Source: CAZVJU01 sp964627195
Lineage (GTDB): Bacteria; Patescibacteriota; Microgenomatia; UBA8517
DNA: 64,000 nt
NCBI GenBank assembly: GCA_964627195.1
Contig: CAZVJU010000001.1
Coordinates: forward strand, 1-64,000
Reading direction: 5' to 3'
Made by a program: the position numbers and the translations under genes. The notes under the pieces were generated by a model. It searched no databases. It saw only the letters and a list, made by a program, of their open reading frames with translations, and had not been told where the DNA came from. This document shows positions 1 to 8,979 of the stretch, one piece after another; the stretch's first letter is position 1; each line of letters starts with the position of its first letter.

Positions 1-787
1 CAATCCCGGCAGCGCCCAAAATTCCTCCCAAAAAAGCGGTCATTCCATCATCTTTAATTGTTGCCAGACGAGCATTCGCCTGATAAGGTACACCGAAAGT
101 GAGAAGTTTTTTCAGAGCTTTTTTATCGAATGCAATTCCCGGAATCCAAGGTTTTATTAAATATATTGCCAAAAGCCCTACTAGTCCGCGTGCGATAACT
201 GCATAAGTAAAACTCGTTACCCCATACCCGCGCCAAGCTAAAAATACTGCAATAACGTTATATATAAGATTTTCCAATACTTGCGGAATAACCAGCTTTG
301 GGAAATCAAGACCGCGTTCAAGAAGAACTGAAGGAATAGTTTTCAGAGATGATAAAAAAAGAGATAAACCAAGAGCATACAAAAGAAATTTACCTTCTTC
401 TGATAGTGAATAATAGTGTTCTAAATAAGGCGAGATGACAAAAAGGAAAAGCAGTAGAGATAAAACAAGAAATTGCTGTATTGTAAATGTCGTCCTTAAC
501 TCTTCTTCCGTAACTGAATCTTTCTTTTGAATGAGAGCCGCGGCCAAACCAACATCGGAAAAATAGGCTAAAAAGTTAACAATTGCAGAAACAATCCAAA
601 ATATTCCAAACTCCGAAGGAGATAGGAAAACTGTTAAAAAACCCGTGGCAATTAGAGATAGCGCACTCAACAGAAACGTTCTGCCAGTAAGAATTGCTAC
701 CCCCCGAACAGCCCGTTTTTTTATTATGTCGAGTGTTACCTCAGAAGTGGGATCCAAATGGCCTTCAACCGGTTCAACTTCTACCAC
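1..787 (-). CDS. Polysaccharide flippase (Wzx/PST-like), C-terminus cut by window edge
   Basis: About 262 residues are visible. After a short acidic N-terminus rich in V and E comes a typical polysaccharide-transporter pattern of hydrophobic helices with short charged turns (for example FLSALSLIATGFLTVFLSP, then FGIFWIVSAIVNFLAYFSDV followed by GLAAALIQKK). This fits the MATE/MOP-superfamily flippases that move lipid-linked glycans across the membrane. The start is uncertain: I chose the GTG at 787, which overlaps the stop of the upstream glycosyltransferase gene by 7 bases; GTG at 814 or 841 are alternatives. No stop is reached inside the window. Its place as the last gene of a minus-strand glycosyltransferase cluster supports the role. 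Confidence 0.75.
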   Translation of the reverse strand, partial: MVEVEPVEGHLDPTSEVTLDIIKKRAVRGVAILTGRTFLLSALSLIATGFLTVFLSPSEFGIFWIVSAIVNFLAYFSDVGLAAALIQKKDSVTEEELRTTFTIQQFLVLSLLLFLFVISPYLEHYYSLSEEGKFLLYALGLSLFLSSLKTIPSVLLERGLDFPKLVIPQVLENLIYNVIAVFLAWRGYGVTSFTYAVIARGLVGLLAIYLIKPWIPGIAFDKKALKKLLTFGVPYQANARLATIKDDGMTAFLGGILGAAGI

Positions 788-2577
788 GACTTCAATTGTA
801 CCCGATTTTTCCACAAGGGGTAAGAAAGAAGTAAGCTCCACGAAAGAATTGATACTATATTTGAAAATGTTCTAATGGGGGTATTAAACAACTGAACATA
901 TATTAAGTGTTCTCCCTTCGGAAGTTCTATCCACATCCGGCCCCACTCTTCTTCCTCAGGAACAAACGTTTCGATTTCTTCAGAATTTAAATCTATTGCT
1001 CTAAAAACTCGCCAATTGGGATACGAAAAGATGTTTATTCTCACCTTCGCCGTTTCAGATTGAGTGTTTATATTAAATTTTGCCCAATAAGTTCCAAGTT
1101 CCTCCCTCGATATTTGTGCTTCCCCAGTCATAACTTCTGTCAATGTTTTTCTTTGTTCCCTTGGGTCAAACCTTGCTGAAATTGGAAGGTAATCCCTAAT
1201 ACCGGCGCCTTGTTGAATTCGCCAAGCCTCTCCAGAAAACTTTTCACTATCAGTTAGAGACCCTTCTCTAACCGGCTTAAAGAAATTCCAATTAATGGTA
1301 ATCACAGAAACCGCTAGAATCAATAAAATCAAAAGTTTAATAGGAAAAACCAGAATCATTTTAATAAAACTTTTCCCGACAATTGTTTCTAATATTACCG
1401 GAATTGCACCAACCACAAAAGACATCCCCAATATAGAAAGCGTCAAGAATCTCCAGGGAAATTGCAGGAAACGCAAAATGTCGATTGACTGCCAAATAAA
1501 AGTAGAGCGAGAGTGAGCCATGAATGCCGAAAACCATCCAACTACTAGAAAATAGCAGACAGTAAGCAGCAAGCGATCTGCTTTAAGTACTCTAATCACT
1601 CCAATCTCCTTCATGTTCATGACCCACTTAATCAAAAGAAAAACACCAACTACCAAAGACAAACTCCAGTGGAAATATCCTAGAGAAAAAGACATGCCGT
1701 CATTTTCTTCGCCAAAAGCAGATGCTCCATCTCCCCAAAATCGTGAGAAAAAAAGCTGATTTACTGTAACAAAGTGGCCAGAATAGTCAAAATAATCTTG
1801 AACCAAAGAAGAAATATTCACATATTTTTGCTCAAAATATGAAGGTAAAGTAAAAAATGCGGACATTCCTAAAGCCAAAACACCCGCGATAAAAAGCGGG
1901 AGTAACCTTCTCCAAGTGTTACTTAGCCAAAGATGCACAAATACCCAGAGGGCCAACAAAGGAGTAAAAATTAAAACCATTATATTGTGCGACATAAGAA
2001 GCAGGGAATAGACTATACTAAGTAAAATCAGCCACCTTTTTTCAAATTTAAACTCTTTTATTAACTTGTAGCTCGACCATAAAATTAATGGAAACCAAAC
2101 CAAAGCCCAGGACTCATTCATGGCCCCCCGAACAAAAACATCAACTGCGTGATATGGTGCCCATATATAAAAAATTGCTGAGAGTATTCCACCAATACGG
2201 CCAAAAAAATCTTTTGCCAAAAGATACATCGCTATTCCACTGGCAATAATCGACAGCGCAAATGTGAGTTTAGCGCTGAAAACAAATGTAAAACCGAAAA
2301 TTCGGAATACCTCCCCTATCAGATAGGGTAATGGGGGATAGTAATTAAAAAGAGGAAATCCAAACCCATAACCCATATCAGGCACCCATCTGCAAGGAAT
2401 TTGGCCATCCAAAAAACACTTCTCCATCTCCAGTTGCCGCATCATTTGCAGATCGTCATGCATTATGAAATAACCGGGTGCAAACAAACTTCTTGCTGCG
2501 ATAAGACTAATAACAAGGATAATAAATAGCCCAAATACATTCGCTGCTTTAGAAATAAATCCAGCAATTTTCTTCAT
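781..2577 (-). CDS. PTPS-related GT-C membrane protein, copy 1
   Basis: A 598-residue multi-pass membrane protein. An N-terminal helix (about residues 13-33) leads to an extracytoplasmic HDD motif (40-42) and the signature PCRWVPD (61-67) followed by GYGFGFPLFNYYPP. I recognise this as the membrane '6-pyruvoyl-tetrahydropterin synthase related' family, which has GT-C glycosyltransferase topology and no proven reaction. The C-terminal 130 or so residues (from about GEAWRIQQG) look like an exposed beta-rich domain, ending in one anchor helix. It is the third of three tandem paralogues (with 2581-4284 and 4277-6010) and is 3 bases from its neighbour, so probably in one operon. The family call is firm; the sugar and acceptor are unknown. 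Confidence 0.8.
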   Translation of the reverse strand: MKKIAGFISKAANVFGLFIILVISLIAARSLFAPGYFIMHDDLQMMRQLEMEKCFLDGQIPCRWVPDMGYGFGFPLFNYYPPLPYLIGEVFRIFGFTFVFSAKLTFALSIIASGIAMYLLAKDFFGRIGGILSAIFYIWAPYHAVDVFVRGAMNESWALVWFPLILWSSYKLIKEFKFEKRWLILLSIVYSLLLMSHNIMVLIFTPLLALWVFVHLWLSNTWRRLLPLFIAGVLALGMSAFFTLPSYFEQKYVNISSLVQDYFDYSGHFVTVNQLFFSRFWGDGASAFGEENDGMSFSLGYFHWSLSLVVGVFLLIKWVMNMKEIGVIRVLKADRLLLTVCYFLVVGWFSAFMAHSRSTFIWQSIDILRFLQFPWRFLTLSILGMSFVVGAIPVILETIVGKSFIKMILVFPIKLLILLILAVSVITINWNFFKPVREGSLTDSEKFSGEAWRIQQGAGIRDYLPISARFDPREQRKTLTEVMTGEAQISREELGTYWAKFNINTQSETAKVRINIFSYPNWRVFRAIDLNSEEIETFVPEEEEWGRMWIELPKGEHLIYVQLFNTPIRTFSNIVSILSWSLLLSYPLWKNRVQLKSW

Positions 2578-2580
2578 ATA

Positions 2581-4284
2581 TTAGATTTTAGTTTTAATCT
2601 TAGAATTAACTAGTCGATTTTTAAAAATCAAAAATAGACAGAAAATAATTGATAGTAGAGAAACTACATTCAGAGCCAATCTAAAAGACGTCTCCCTAAA
2701 ATAGATTTTTACGTTATGGTCGCCTTTCCCTTTTAAAACAAAGGTCACTTCCCCAAAAGGCTGAGAACCAAATGCTTTTATTTTTTTGCCGTTATCATAA
2801 ACCGTCCACCCCGGGAAATAATACTTTCCGTAAGATAAAACTGTATCTGAAGTTGAGTAAACCACAGCTTCCATACCCAGTCTCCCCTCCTTGGGATTAA
2901 ATATGCCCCCAAACCCTTCCTTTTGCAGAGTATGAATTCCAGACCTCAGGGTAGGTTTTTCTTCAACACTCTTAGGCAAACGCAAATATTCTTCTTGTTG
3001 AGTATAATACTCGGCTTTTATTTCTGGATAAGGAATATACTTAGCAAGATAATACTCATCTGTTCTTCCCAAAAAGTCCTGTGGCCTGAAATAAGGAAAA
3101 GAAAGAAAGACCAAAATGATCAAAATGGTAGCAATAAATTTTTCCGTGCGAAAGTATTTTAGAGAAATAACCAAAAGCGGAGTCGTAAAGCTCACAAGTG
3201 TCAAAAAACGCCAAGGAAATTGGAAATATGGCATAAATGGTATAGTTTTCCATAAAAATGTAGAGCGATAATTCATCATGAAGATAGATATAAAAACTAC
3301 AAGATATGACCAGACCAAAATCGATTTATCACTTTTTTCTAACTTTTTGTATTTAAAAAGGAAAACAGAAGTTGTTAATACCAAAACTGCTAAATTTGCT
3401 AAACCCATAAAAAAAGATATTCCGTCCCCAGGACCAGGGACCGAAGCTCCGTAACCAAAGTAGGGAGTGACAAGCTGTCTTAAAGTTGGAAAGTGATCCC
3501 AAAAATCAAATACGGTACTGTATTTCATTAGCGAACTTTCCAAAATAGCAGGAATCCAGAAATAACAGCTTCCCAAAAGACCAAGTAATACTGCCACAAA
3601 CACTGCATTTATACTCACTCTACTCCACTTTAATCCACTCAATCGAAATAAAGCGAAAATTAAAGCAATTGGTAAAAACATATAAGAAGTAATATTGTGG
3701 CTGAGTATCAGAAAAGCGATAGAAAGACCGGCAATCCCAATCCAACCAACTTTAATTTCTTCGGAATTCTCCTTATTTGTAATTTTTACAAACGACAACA
3801 AAATCAGTGGAAGAAAAACAAACGAAAACACTTCGCCAATTGCCCCCCGGACATAAATATCCGTACTTCTATAGGGAGAGTAAATATAAAGGATAGTTCC
3901 GACTAAACTTAAAAAGGTATTGGAAAATTGCCGAAGGAGTTTATACATAAAGAAAGCGGAAAAAGGGACACTTAGAAAAAATAAAAGTTTCACACTATCA
4001 ACCAAACTAAAACCTATATAGTGAAAAAGAGTACCGATATAATAAGGTAAGGGGAAAACAAAATTGAAAAGTGGATATCCGTGTCCGAAACTTAAATCAG
4101 GCACAAAACGTGGCGGAATCTGACCAAGCTTTATGGTTTCATACATTTCGTAAAGCCAGGCGATATGCACCTCATCAGAGGCCCCGTAAAAACCTTTTGG
4201 GATCAAAGCCAAAACTGCAGGGATTGAAATTATAATAGATATCAAAAATATTTTATTGTCCACAAATTTAAGAAACTTATTCAT
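2581..4284 (-). CDS. PTPS-related GT-C membrane protein, copy 2
   Basis: A 567-residue paralogue of the genes on either side. It carries a DE pair in the first outer loop (D37-E38, GASDEVHIAWLYEMY) and the family signature in diverged form: PPRFVPD then SFGHGYPLFNFVFPLPY. It has about ten hydrophobic helices and a C-terminal beta-rich segment (around GGIFNPKEGRLGMEAVVYS) before a last helix. It is the most diverged copy: the PCRW of the other two is PPRF here. Its start overlaps the end of the upstream paralogue by 8 bases, typical of translational coupling. Likely a lipid-linked sugar transferase of the surface glycan pathway; the substrate cannot be told. Confidence 0.78.
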   Translation of the reverse strand: MNKFLKFVDNKIFLISIIISIPAVLALIPKGFYGASDEVHIAWLYEMYETIKLGQIPPRFVPDLSFGHGYPLFNFVFPLPYYIGTLFHYIGFSLVDSVKLLFFLSVPFSAFFMYKLLRQFSNTFLSLVGTILYIYSPYRSTDIYVRGAIGEVFSFVFLPLILLSFVKITNKENSEEIKVGWIGIAGLSIAFLILSHNITSYMFLPIALIFALFRLSGLKWSRVSINAVFVAVLLGLLGSCYFWIPAILESSLMKYSTVFDFWDHFPTLRQLVTPYFGYGASVPGPGDGISFFMGLANLAVLVLTTSVFLFKYKKLEKSDKSILVWSYLVVFISIFMMNYRSTFLWKTIPFMPYFQFPWRFLTLVSFTTPLLVISLKYFRTEKFIATILIILVFLSFPYFRPQDFLGRTDEYYLAKYIPYPEIKAEYYTQQEEYLRLPKSVEEKPTLRSGIHTLQKEGFGGIFNPKEGRLGMEAVVYSTSDTVLSYGKYYFPGWTVYDNGKKIKAFGSQPFGEVTFVLKGKGDHNVKIYFRETSFRLALNVVSLLSIIFCLFLIFKNRLVNSKIKTKI

Positions 4285-6010
4285 GTTTTTTCCGAGAAAT
4301 TAGGACTGCCGTCAATCCCATAAAAAGCAAGCTAGTGATGTTGGAAAAAGACCTAATAAATGTATTTTCTAAAGATATAAGTACGCTATGATTTCCTTCA
4401 CTGATATCGAAACTGACTAACCCTAAACAAGGATCTTGATTTTCACAATCTCTGAAATGGCGGGTGTCTCTCCCGTCTATACTCACTTTCATTTCTGGGA
4501 AATCATAAAGCTGAACTCTCACATTTGCAGGCTTTATAATCTCCAGATTAAATCTTTGAAAATTACTCCCCTTTTCAAAATCGGTAATAATCGCTTCTCC
4601 AGATAGAATTTCTGGGAGGATATTTGCTTTTTCTTTTGGTGGAAGTTCTGCCGATATGGGTAGATAATCAAAAATACTTATCGTCAGCTGTCTCTCCCAA
4701 CTCTCTCCACTAAACTTCTGATCATCACTCGAAGAAAACCAATCTTTGGGTTGGAAAAAAGAGCCGTGAAACGAAAACACCAAGATGATAAGAATTAAAC
4801 CAATTCCAAATTTTAAAAACCCCAAAAATTTCATAGTAATTCCTGCTAATATGGCAGAGACTAATATTGAGATCGCCAAAAATCTCCACGGAAACTGAAG
4901 CCAGACAAGGGGCATAAATACCTCCCATAAAAAACTTGAGCGGAGATGCATCAAAAATAGGGAAGATATCAAAATTCCTATTAGTAAAAAGGCGAGAGAC
5001 GAATATTTTTTTTCTTTCTTAAACCTTAATAAAGCTAGTGGGATTGAAGCGAGCGCCGAATACAAAAGTACTAGACCAATATTCAAAGATAGATCATCCC
5101 CCTCTCCTAAATCTGATGATCCATAACCAAACTTGTTTGATAAAAAAATCTGTTTTAAGCTTACGAAATGTCGCCGATAATCAAAATATCCAGACAAGAG
5201 AGAATCAACATGGACAAAACCACGTTCTAACAGCATTGGAATAAGAAAAAAGGATGCAATCCCAACCCCAATCAAACTTCCCAAAAATACTTTTACTAGA
5301 ACATTAAACTTGCCCTCACTCCGGGCCCAAAATACTGACCAAAATACTGCAATTGGTACAAAAATAAAAGGCAGCAAATTATGAGTTAATGTTAAAACCC
5401 CAATTGATACTGCTAAAAAACCAATATTTCGACTATTCGGGAACTTTACCAATCGGTAAATTAAGTAAAGAACAATGGGAAACAGTGATACTGCCCAAAA
5501 TTCACTCAAAGATCCTCTGACGTAAACCTCTTGAGCCCTAAAGGGCGAAAAAGTAAAAAGAATCGCTGATACGAAACCAATAAAAGGAGTAGTAATGCTC
5601 GCGATAAGAGTATAAATTCCAAAAGCCCCAACTAAAAAACCCAAAACAAATAAAATCTTAACCGCATCTATAAACTGAAAACCCACAAGATGAATAATCT
5701 CACCCAAATAGTAAACAAAAGGAGCGTAATAATTAAACTGGGGATAACCGTAACCATATCCTGCATCCGGCACCCATCGGCATGGTATTTGAAAATCACT
5801 AAAACATTTATCCATCTCGTATATCCGAAAAGCCTGAAGGTCATCCTGCATCGAAAAAAACCCTGGACGAAGCAAAGAAAAAAATGCCGGAACAGTAAAT
5901 AATAAAGTCAGAAATAAACAACATCGCCAGCCTAATTTTCTGAAAAATAGCAAAAACCTTTGGTTAAACCTATTTTTTAAAAGCAGGTTTTTTAAGTAGT
6001 GTGTAAACAT
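4277..6010 (-). CDS. PTPS-related GT-C membrane protein, copy 3
   Basis: A multi-pass membrane protein of about 577 residues. The signature MQDDLQAFRIYEMDKCF...PCRWVPDAGYGYGYPQFNYYAP closely matches copy 1, so copies 1 and 3 look like the more recent pair. The C-terminal third has the same beta-rich pattern as copy 1 (SGESWERQL, DYLPISAELPP), again ending in an anchor helix. I chose the ATG at 6010 (MFTHYLKN); a TTG at 6031 would add seven residues and lengthen the overlap with the upstream gene, which already overlaps by about 41 bases. Family membership is clear; biochemical activity is inferred from GT-C topology only. Confidence 0.78.
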   Translation of the reverse strand: MFTHYLKNLLLKNRFNQRFLLFFRKLGWRCCLFLTLLFTVPAFFSLLRPGFFSMQDDLQAFRIYEMDKCFSDFQIPCRWVPDAGYGYGYPQFNYYAPFVYYLGEIIHLVGFQFIDAVKILFVLGFLVGAFGIYTLIASITTPFIGFVSAILFTFSPFRAQEVYVRGSLSEFWAVSLFPIVLYLIYRLVKFPNSRNIGFLAVSIGVLTLTHNLLPFIFVPIAVFWSVFWARSEGKFNVLVKVFLGSLIGVGIASFFLIPMLLERGFVHVDSLLSGYFDYRRHFVSLKQIFLSNKFGYGSSDLGEGDDLSLNIGLVLLYSALASIPLALLRFKKEKKYSSLAFLLIGILISSLFLMHLRSSFLWEVFMPLVWLQFPWRFLAISILVSAILAGITMKFLGFLKFGIGLILIILVFSFHGSFFQPKDWFSSSDDQKFSGESWERQLTISIFDYLPISAELPPKEKANILPEILSGEAIITDFEKGSNFQRFNLEIIKPANVRVQLYDFPEMKVSIDGRDTRHFRDCENQDPCLGLVSFDISEGNHSVLISLENTFIRSFSNITSLLFMGLTAVLISRKKHE

Positions 6011-7229
6011 AATAAATTGATGCTGCTGCAAAGATACTCCTCACACTACTTTTTAGCTGAAAAACATTTGTATATTTACTCAAAAGACTTTCTAAACCCT
6101 GTAAATTATTTAAGCTTGGATTTATCGGATTAAAAAGCCCTAAAGAAAGAGAGGGTTCAAAAAGCAAAGTTATAAAAAGCCAGCATGAAAAAAATATCAA
6201 GATTATTTCCCAATATTTAAACTTTAGCTCAACCATAAACCAAATTAAAAAGGGGGTAACCCACAAAAACCATTGCGGATGATAATGAGTTACTGAATAA
6301 GTAACCAAAAGAATCGATAAAAAATATACCGCTGAGTTCAACTTATTAGTTTTGTAATAACTCACAAAATAAATCAGAAAAACCGAAATTACAAAAGGAA
6401 ATAATACTTCAGCGCCTGATAAATTCCATCCCATGAAAAACATTTTCTGACTTTTCGGAGAAAATAAAACCATCGACCTGAAGGCGGGTGAGCCAAGATA
6501 AGGAAGAATTGTTAAAACAAACGGAGTAAAACCAGCAGCAATATATTTAAGTCTGTCCTTAAGTTTTACTCCAAAAGTAAAAGCCGCAGGCAAGATAAAA
6601 AGAAGAGGATAAGTTTTATAACTTGCGGCTATACCAATCGAGAGCATGGCGTAAATAAACTTTTTCCTAGCCGCCAAAAATACTGCAAGAACCGTAAAAA
6701 AAGTAGGAAGGATATCAACCTGTCCAATCATAAATGTCGCATAAAGCGTTACGGGATTAAATATCCAGAGGATAAAGGCCCATTTCTTTTTTACAGAATC
6801 AGTAAAACTTGCTGCTAACAAGAATGCCAGACCTATGTCTATAAAAAGATAAGGGAGTTTGTACAAAAACAAATTAAGAAAAAGATCCGATCTCTCATAA
6901 ACCCTTGAGGGAAATTCCATCACAAAAGGCAAAAACTCAGGGTCTGTAAACGGTTTTATAATAATTCTGAAAAATCCTAATGTAAAAAAAGTTAAAGGAG
7001 GGTAAATAAAAATGTCCCCCACTCCGAAATTTCTGACAATCGGATGATCTTTCGGAAGACTAGCTAAAGCTTCGTAGGGGTTTAGTTTTCCTTCGTAGGC
7101 CAAAAAGTACGCCGTAAAAGAATGTCCCCAAAGATCTACATGAAGAGTAATAGGCATTAATGCTATCCTTATTACTATTCCTAAAAGGAGCCACCAAAAC
7201 CACCATTTTTGGGTTAAAGTGTTTAACAT
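5970..7229 (-). CDS. GT87/DUF2029-like membrane mannosyltransferase-type protein
   Basis: A 419-residue membrane protein with about ten helices. The first outer loop carries HVDLWGHSFTAYFL (D32 is the likely GT-C catalytic acid), followed by GVGDIFIYPPLTFF. The later segment ASYKTYPLLFILPAAF is typical of GT87 (DUF2029) polyprenol-phosphate sugar transferases. The ATG at 7229 directly follows an in-frame TAG (7230-7232). Nine codons further upstream in the same frame is another ATG (7257-7259) with an AAGGAG ribosome-binding site, so the first ATG could open a 9-codon leader peptide or be a lost original start. It is the first gene of the run down to 1. Confidence 0.7.
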   Translation of the reverse strand: MLNTLTQKWWFWWLLLGIVIRIALMPITLHVDLWGHSFTAYFLAYEGKLNPYEALASLPKDHPIVRNFGVGDIFIYPPLTFFTLGFFRIIIKPFTDPEFLPFVMEFPSRVYERSDLFLNLFLYKLPYLFIDIGLAFLLAASFTDSVKKKWAFILWIFNPVTLYATFMIGQVDILPTFFTVLAVFLAARKKFIYAMLSIGIAASYKTYPLLFILPAAFTFGVKLKDRLKYIAAGFTPFVLTILPYLGSPAFRSMVLFSPKSQKMFFMGWNLSGAEVLFPFVISVFLIYFVSYYKTNKLNSAVYFLSILLVTYSVTHYHPQWFLWVTPFLIWFMVELKFKYWEIILIFFSCWLFITLLFEPSLSLGLFNPINPSLNNLQGLESLLSKYTNVFQLKSSVRSIFAAASIYYVYTLLKKPAFKK

Positions 7230-7587
7230 CTACCAAATTTTAGCATTTATGGGATTCATATTCACTCCTTACACTCCAATTGCTACAATTAATAATAATT
7301 TAGACGAAGGAGCCTTTGGATTGAACGGAGCACTTCTTTCTAGAACGCTCCGAGATGAAAATCACCGTTTTTTATCCTTTGGATCAGAAGCTTTTTGTGC
7401 CGGCCTGATAAATTTTACTTTTCCCTTTAGTTCTCTATGACATCCTCCCCGCACTTAAGTGCGGGGTTTCCTCTCAAAAAGGATGTCGCAACAGCGTTCA
7501 ATTCATCCCCGCCTTGAAAAGGCGGGGTCTTCTTGAATGCTGTTATAAAGGTTACCGACAGAATCAACGCAGAAACCAATCATAATT
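7230..7587. other. Intergenic stretch between two glycosyltransferase genes
   Basis: This 358-base gap holds the 9-codon leader-like reading frame upstream of the 7229 gene (7259 down to 7230, minus strand, SD AAGGAG) and a complete palindromic element at about 7437-7549. Between 7260 and 7436 I see no convincing gene. A 73-codon plus-strand open frame (7219-7440) ends in the element, has no ribosome-binding site and overlaps the start of the minus-strand gene, so I do not call it. Confidence 0.6.
7437..7549 (-). repeat. Palindromic element family 1, copy A
   Basis: An element of about 113 bp with two strong hairpins. On the plus strand the first is a perfect 20-bp palindrome at 7447-7466 (half-site CCCCGCACTT) inside GACATCCT...AGGATGTC arms. 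The second, at 7507-7527, is CCCCGCCTT / AAGGCGGGG with a 3-base loop, inside AACAGCGTTCAA...TTGAATGCTGTT arms. Read on the minus strand it has the same layout as copies at 14467 and 46228: ATAACAGCATTCAAGAA, hairpin, ATGAATTGAACGCTGTT, spacer, GAGGAAA, hairpin, AGGATGTCAT. The flanks are conserved while the two stems differ between copies yet stay paired. Confidence 0.85.
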
Positions 7588-8979
7588 CTAATCCACACCC
7601 TCCCATCTTACCCCTACCCCGTCAAATTCTACCATTGCTTGAACACCTTCAAATCCTGGTGGAACGACAATTGTAAATATTTTTTTCTGATTTTTCAAAG
7701 GGGGCAAATCAGGTTTTGCTCCGTAATAACTAAAAATATACGGATATCCAAAATGAAGCCCGGGTGAAGTGGTCAATGACACACCATATCCTTCCACACC
7801 AGCCTTGTTAACGATAAATTCAACAGCTTTTTTCTTCGCAGACAAATTTAAAGGCCGTTTATAAACATACCACGCTTTTAGATTGTAAAATAAAAACAAT
7901 ATTAATCCAACGAGAAAGATTATTTTGTATCTTTTAAAATAAGTGAAGAATAAATACCCCACAAGTAATATAAAAGAAGGAATCGCGCCCATAAGATAAT
8001 ATTCTGAGAAATTTCCCTGCCATGTAAGAAATAAGAAAAAAGGAATAAAAATTGAAAGCAGGAGAAGAACTAAAGGTTTTCTTAATTTCCTATCTTTATA
8101 AACTCCCCTAACTGCGATAACAACTACGAAAAGAAAAATAATAAATGCGTATTTTTTGTCCAAATAAGGCAAGAGTAATGCCGAGGTTGTGTTATAAAGA
8201 GTGTAAAAAACTTTCAGACCGGTAGCTCCCCCCGCCGAAACTCCTGTCCCAAATAGTGAGAAAAATCTTTTAAGGTTATCAAAATTATGAGTCACGTCGA
8301 AAAGAAAATTAGGAAGTACGGCTAAGAGAATAATTCCGAGAGAGTAAAATCCCACCCGTCTATCTTTCAGTTTCGGCTTAAAGATAAGCCAAAAGAGGGA
8401 AATTGGAACGAGACTTATAAATATTGCAATATGAGAGTGAAATCCTAAGGCGAATCCCAGTACGACGAGAAGCAACCCAAGAGGGTTTTTTAGAAAAAGG
8501 ATTGCTCCTGCTAAAAAAATGGTCTCTGCAATATAAAAAAGGGATGGCCCCCAGGGACTTAGATCCCAAACAATTGCGGTGAAAGAAATTGCATAAAGTA
8601 GGGTAAGGAAAAGAGCGGTTTTCGCATCAAATAGTAAACGGCCAACAAGGTAAAGAATAAATGCCATTAGAACACCTATCACACTGGAGAGATAAACTCC
8701 GGCCGCAGGATCTTGCGAGAGAAAAAAAGAAAAAAGTGCCCACAGATAAATAAAAGCAGGACCACCTGAGAATTTTCCAACGCTTGTTACAGGACCCAAA
8801 AGAACCGGATCCCCATGTAAAAGCTCAAGTGCCTTAATAGCAATATCCTCTTGGTCTGCCTCAAAGGATGTTCTTTTTTCAACTTGGTAAAAGCGTAATA
8901 ATAAGCCGACTACAAGAATAAGAAGAATGAGAAATAACTCCTTTTTACCTATCTGCAAACTATTTTTCAACTCCTGCAT
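7588..8979 (-). CDS. GT-C (GT39/ArnT-like) membrane glycosyltransferase
   Basis: A multi-pass membrane protein (about 463 residues from the ATG at 8979). After the first helix comes EADQEDIAIKALELL and then LLGPVTSVGKFSGGPAFIYLWAL. The same two motifs occur at 12877-14430 (DQGRDALVIWKL, LIGPVTGLAGIFLGPFYYY) and at 16613-18208 (DEGRDVIVVRKL, LVGPGTSIGDMYLGPLYYY), so these three are paralogues. In this one the acidic motif is weaker (DQED instead of DxGRD), which could mean altered specificity. A TTG at 8991 is an alternative start; the ATG gives a 20-base overlap with the upstream gene. Probable transfer of a polyprenyl-phosphate sugar on the outer face. Confidence 0.7.
   Translation of the reverse strand: MQELKNSLQIGKKELFLILLILVVGLLLRFYQVEKRTSFEADQEDIAIKALELLHGDPVLLGPVTSVGKFSGGPAFIYLWALFSFFLSQDPAAGVYLSSVIGVLMAFILYLVGRLLFDAKTALFLTLLYAISFTAIVWDLSPWGPSLFYIAETIFLAGAILFLKNPLGLLLVVLGFALGFHSHIAIFISLVPISLFWLIFKPKLKDRRVGFYSLGIILLAVLPNFLFDVTHNFDNLKRFFSLFGTGVSAGGATGLKVFYTLYNTTSALLLPYLDKKYAFIIFLFVVVIAVRGVYKDRKLRKPLVLLLLSIFIPFFLFLTWQGNFSEYYLMGAIPSFILLVGYLFFTYFKRYKIIFLVGLILFLFYNLKAWYVYKRPLNLSAKKKAVEFIVNKAGVEGYGVSLTTSPGLHFGYPYIFSYYGAKPDLPPLKNQKKIFTIVVPPGFEGVQAMVEFDGVGVRWEGVD

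Noticed and set aside
7219..7440. Plus-strand 73-codon open frame between two glycosyltransferase genes
   Set aside because: No ribosome-binding site, start overlaps the minus-strand gene, end runs into a palindromic element, and composition gives no domain signal.
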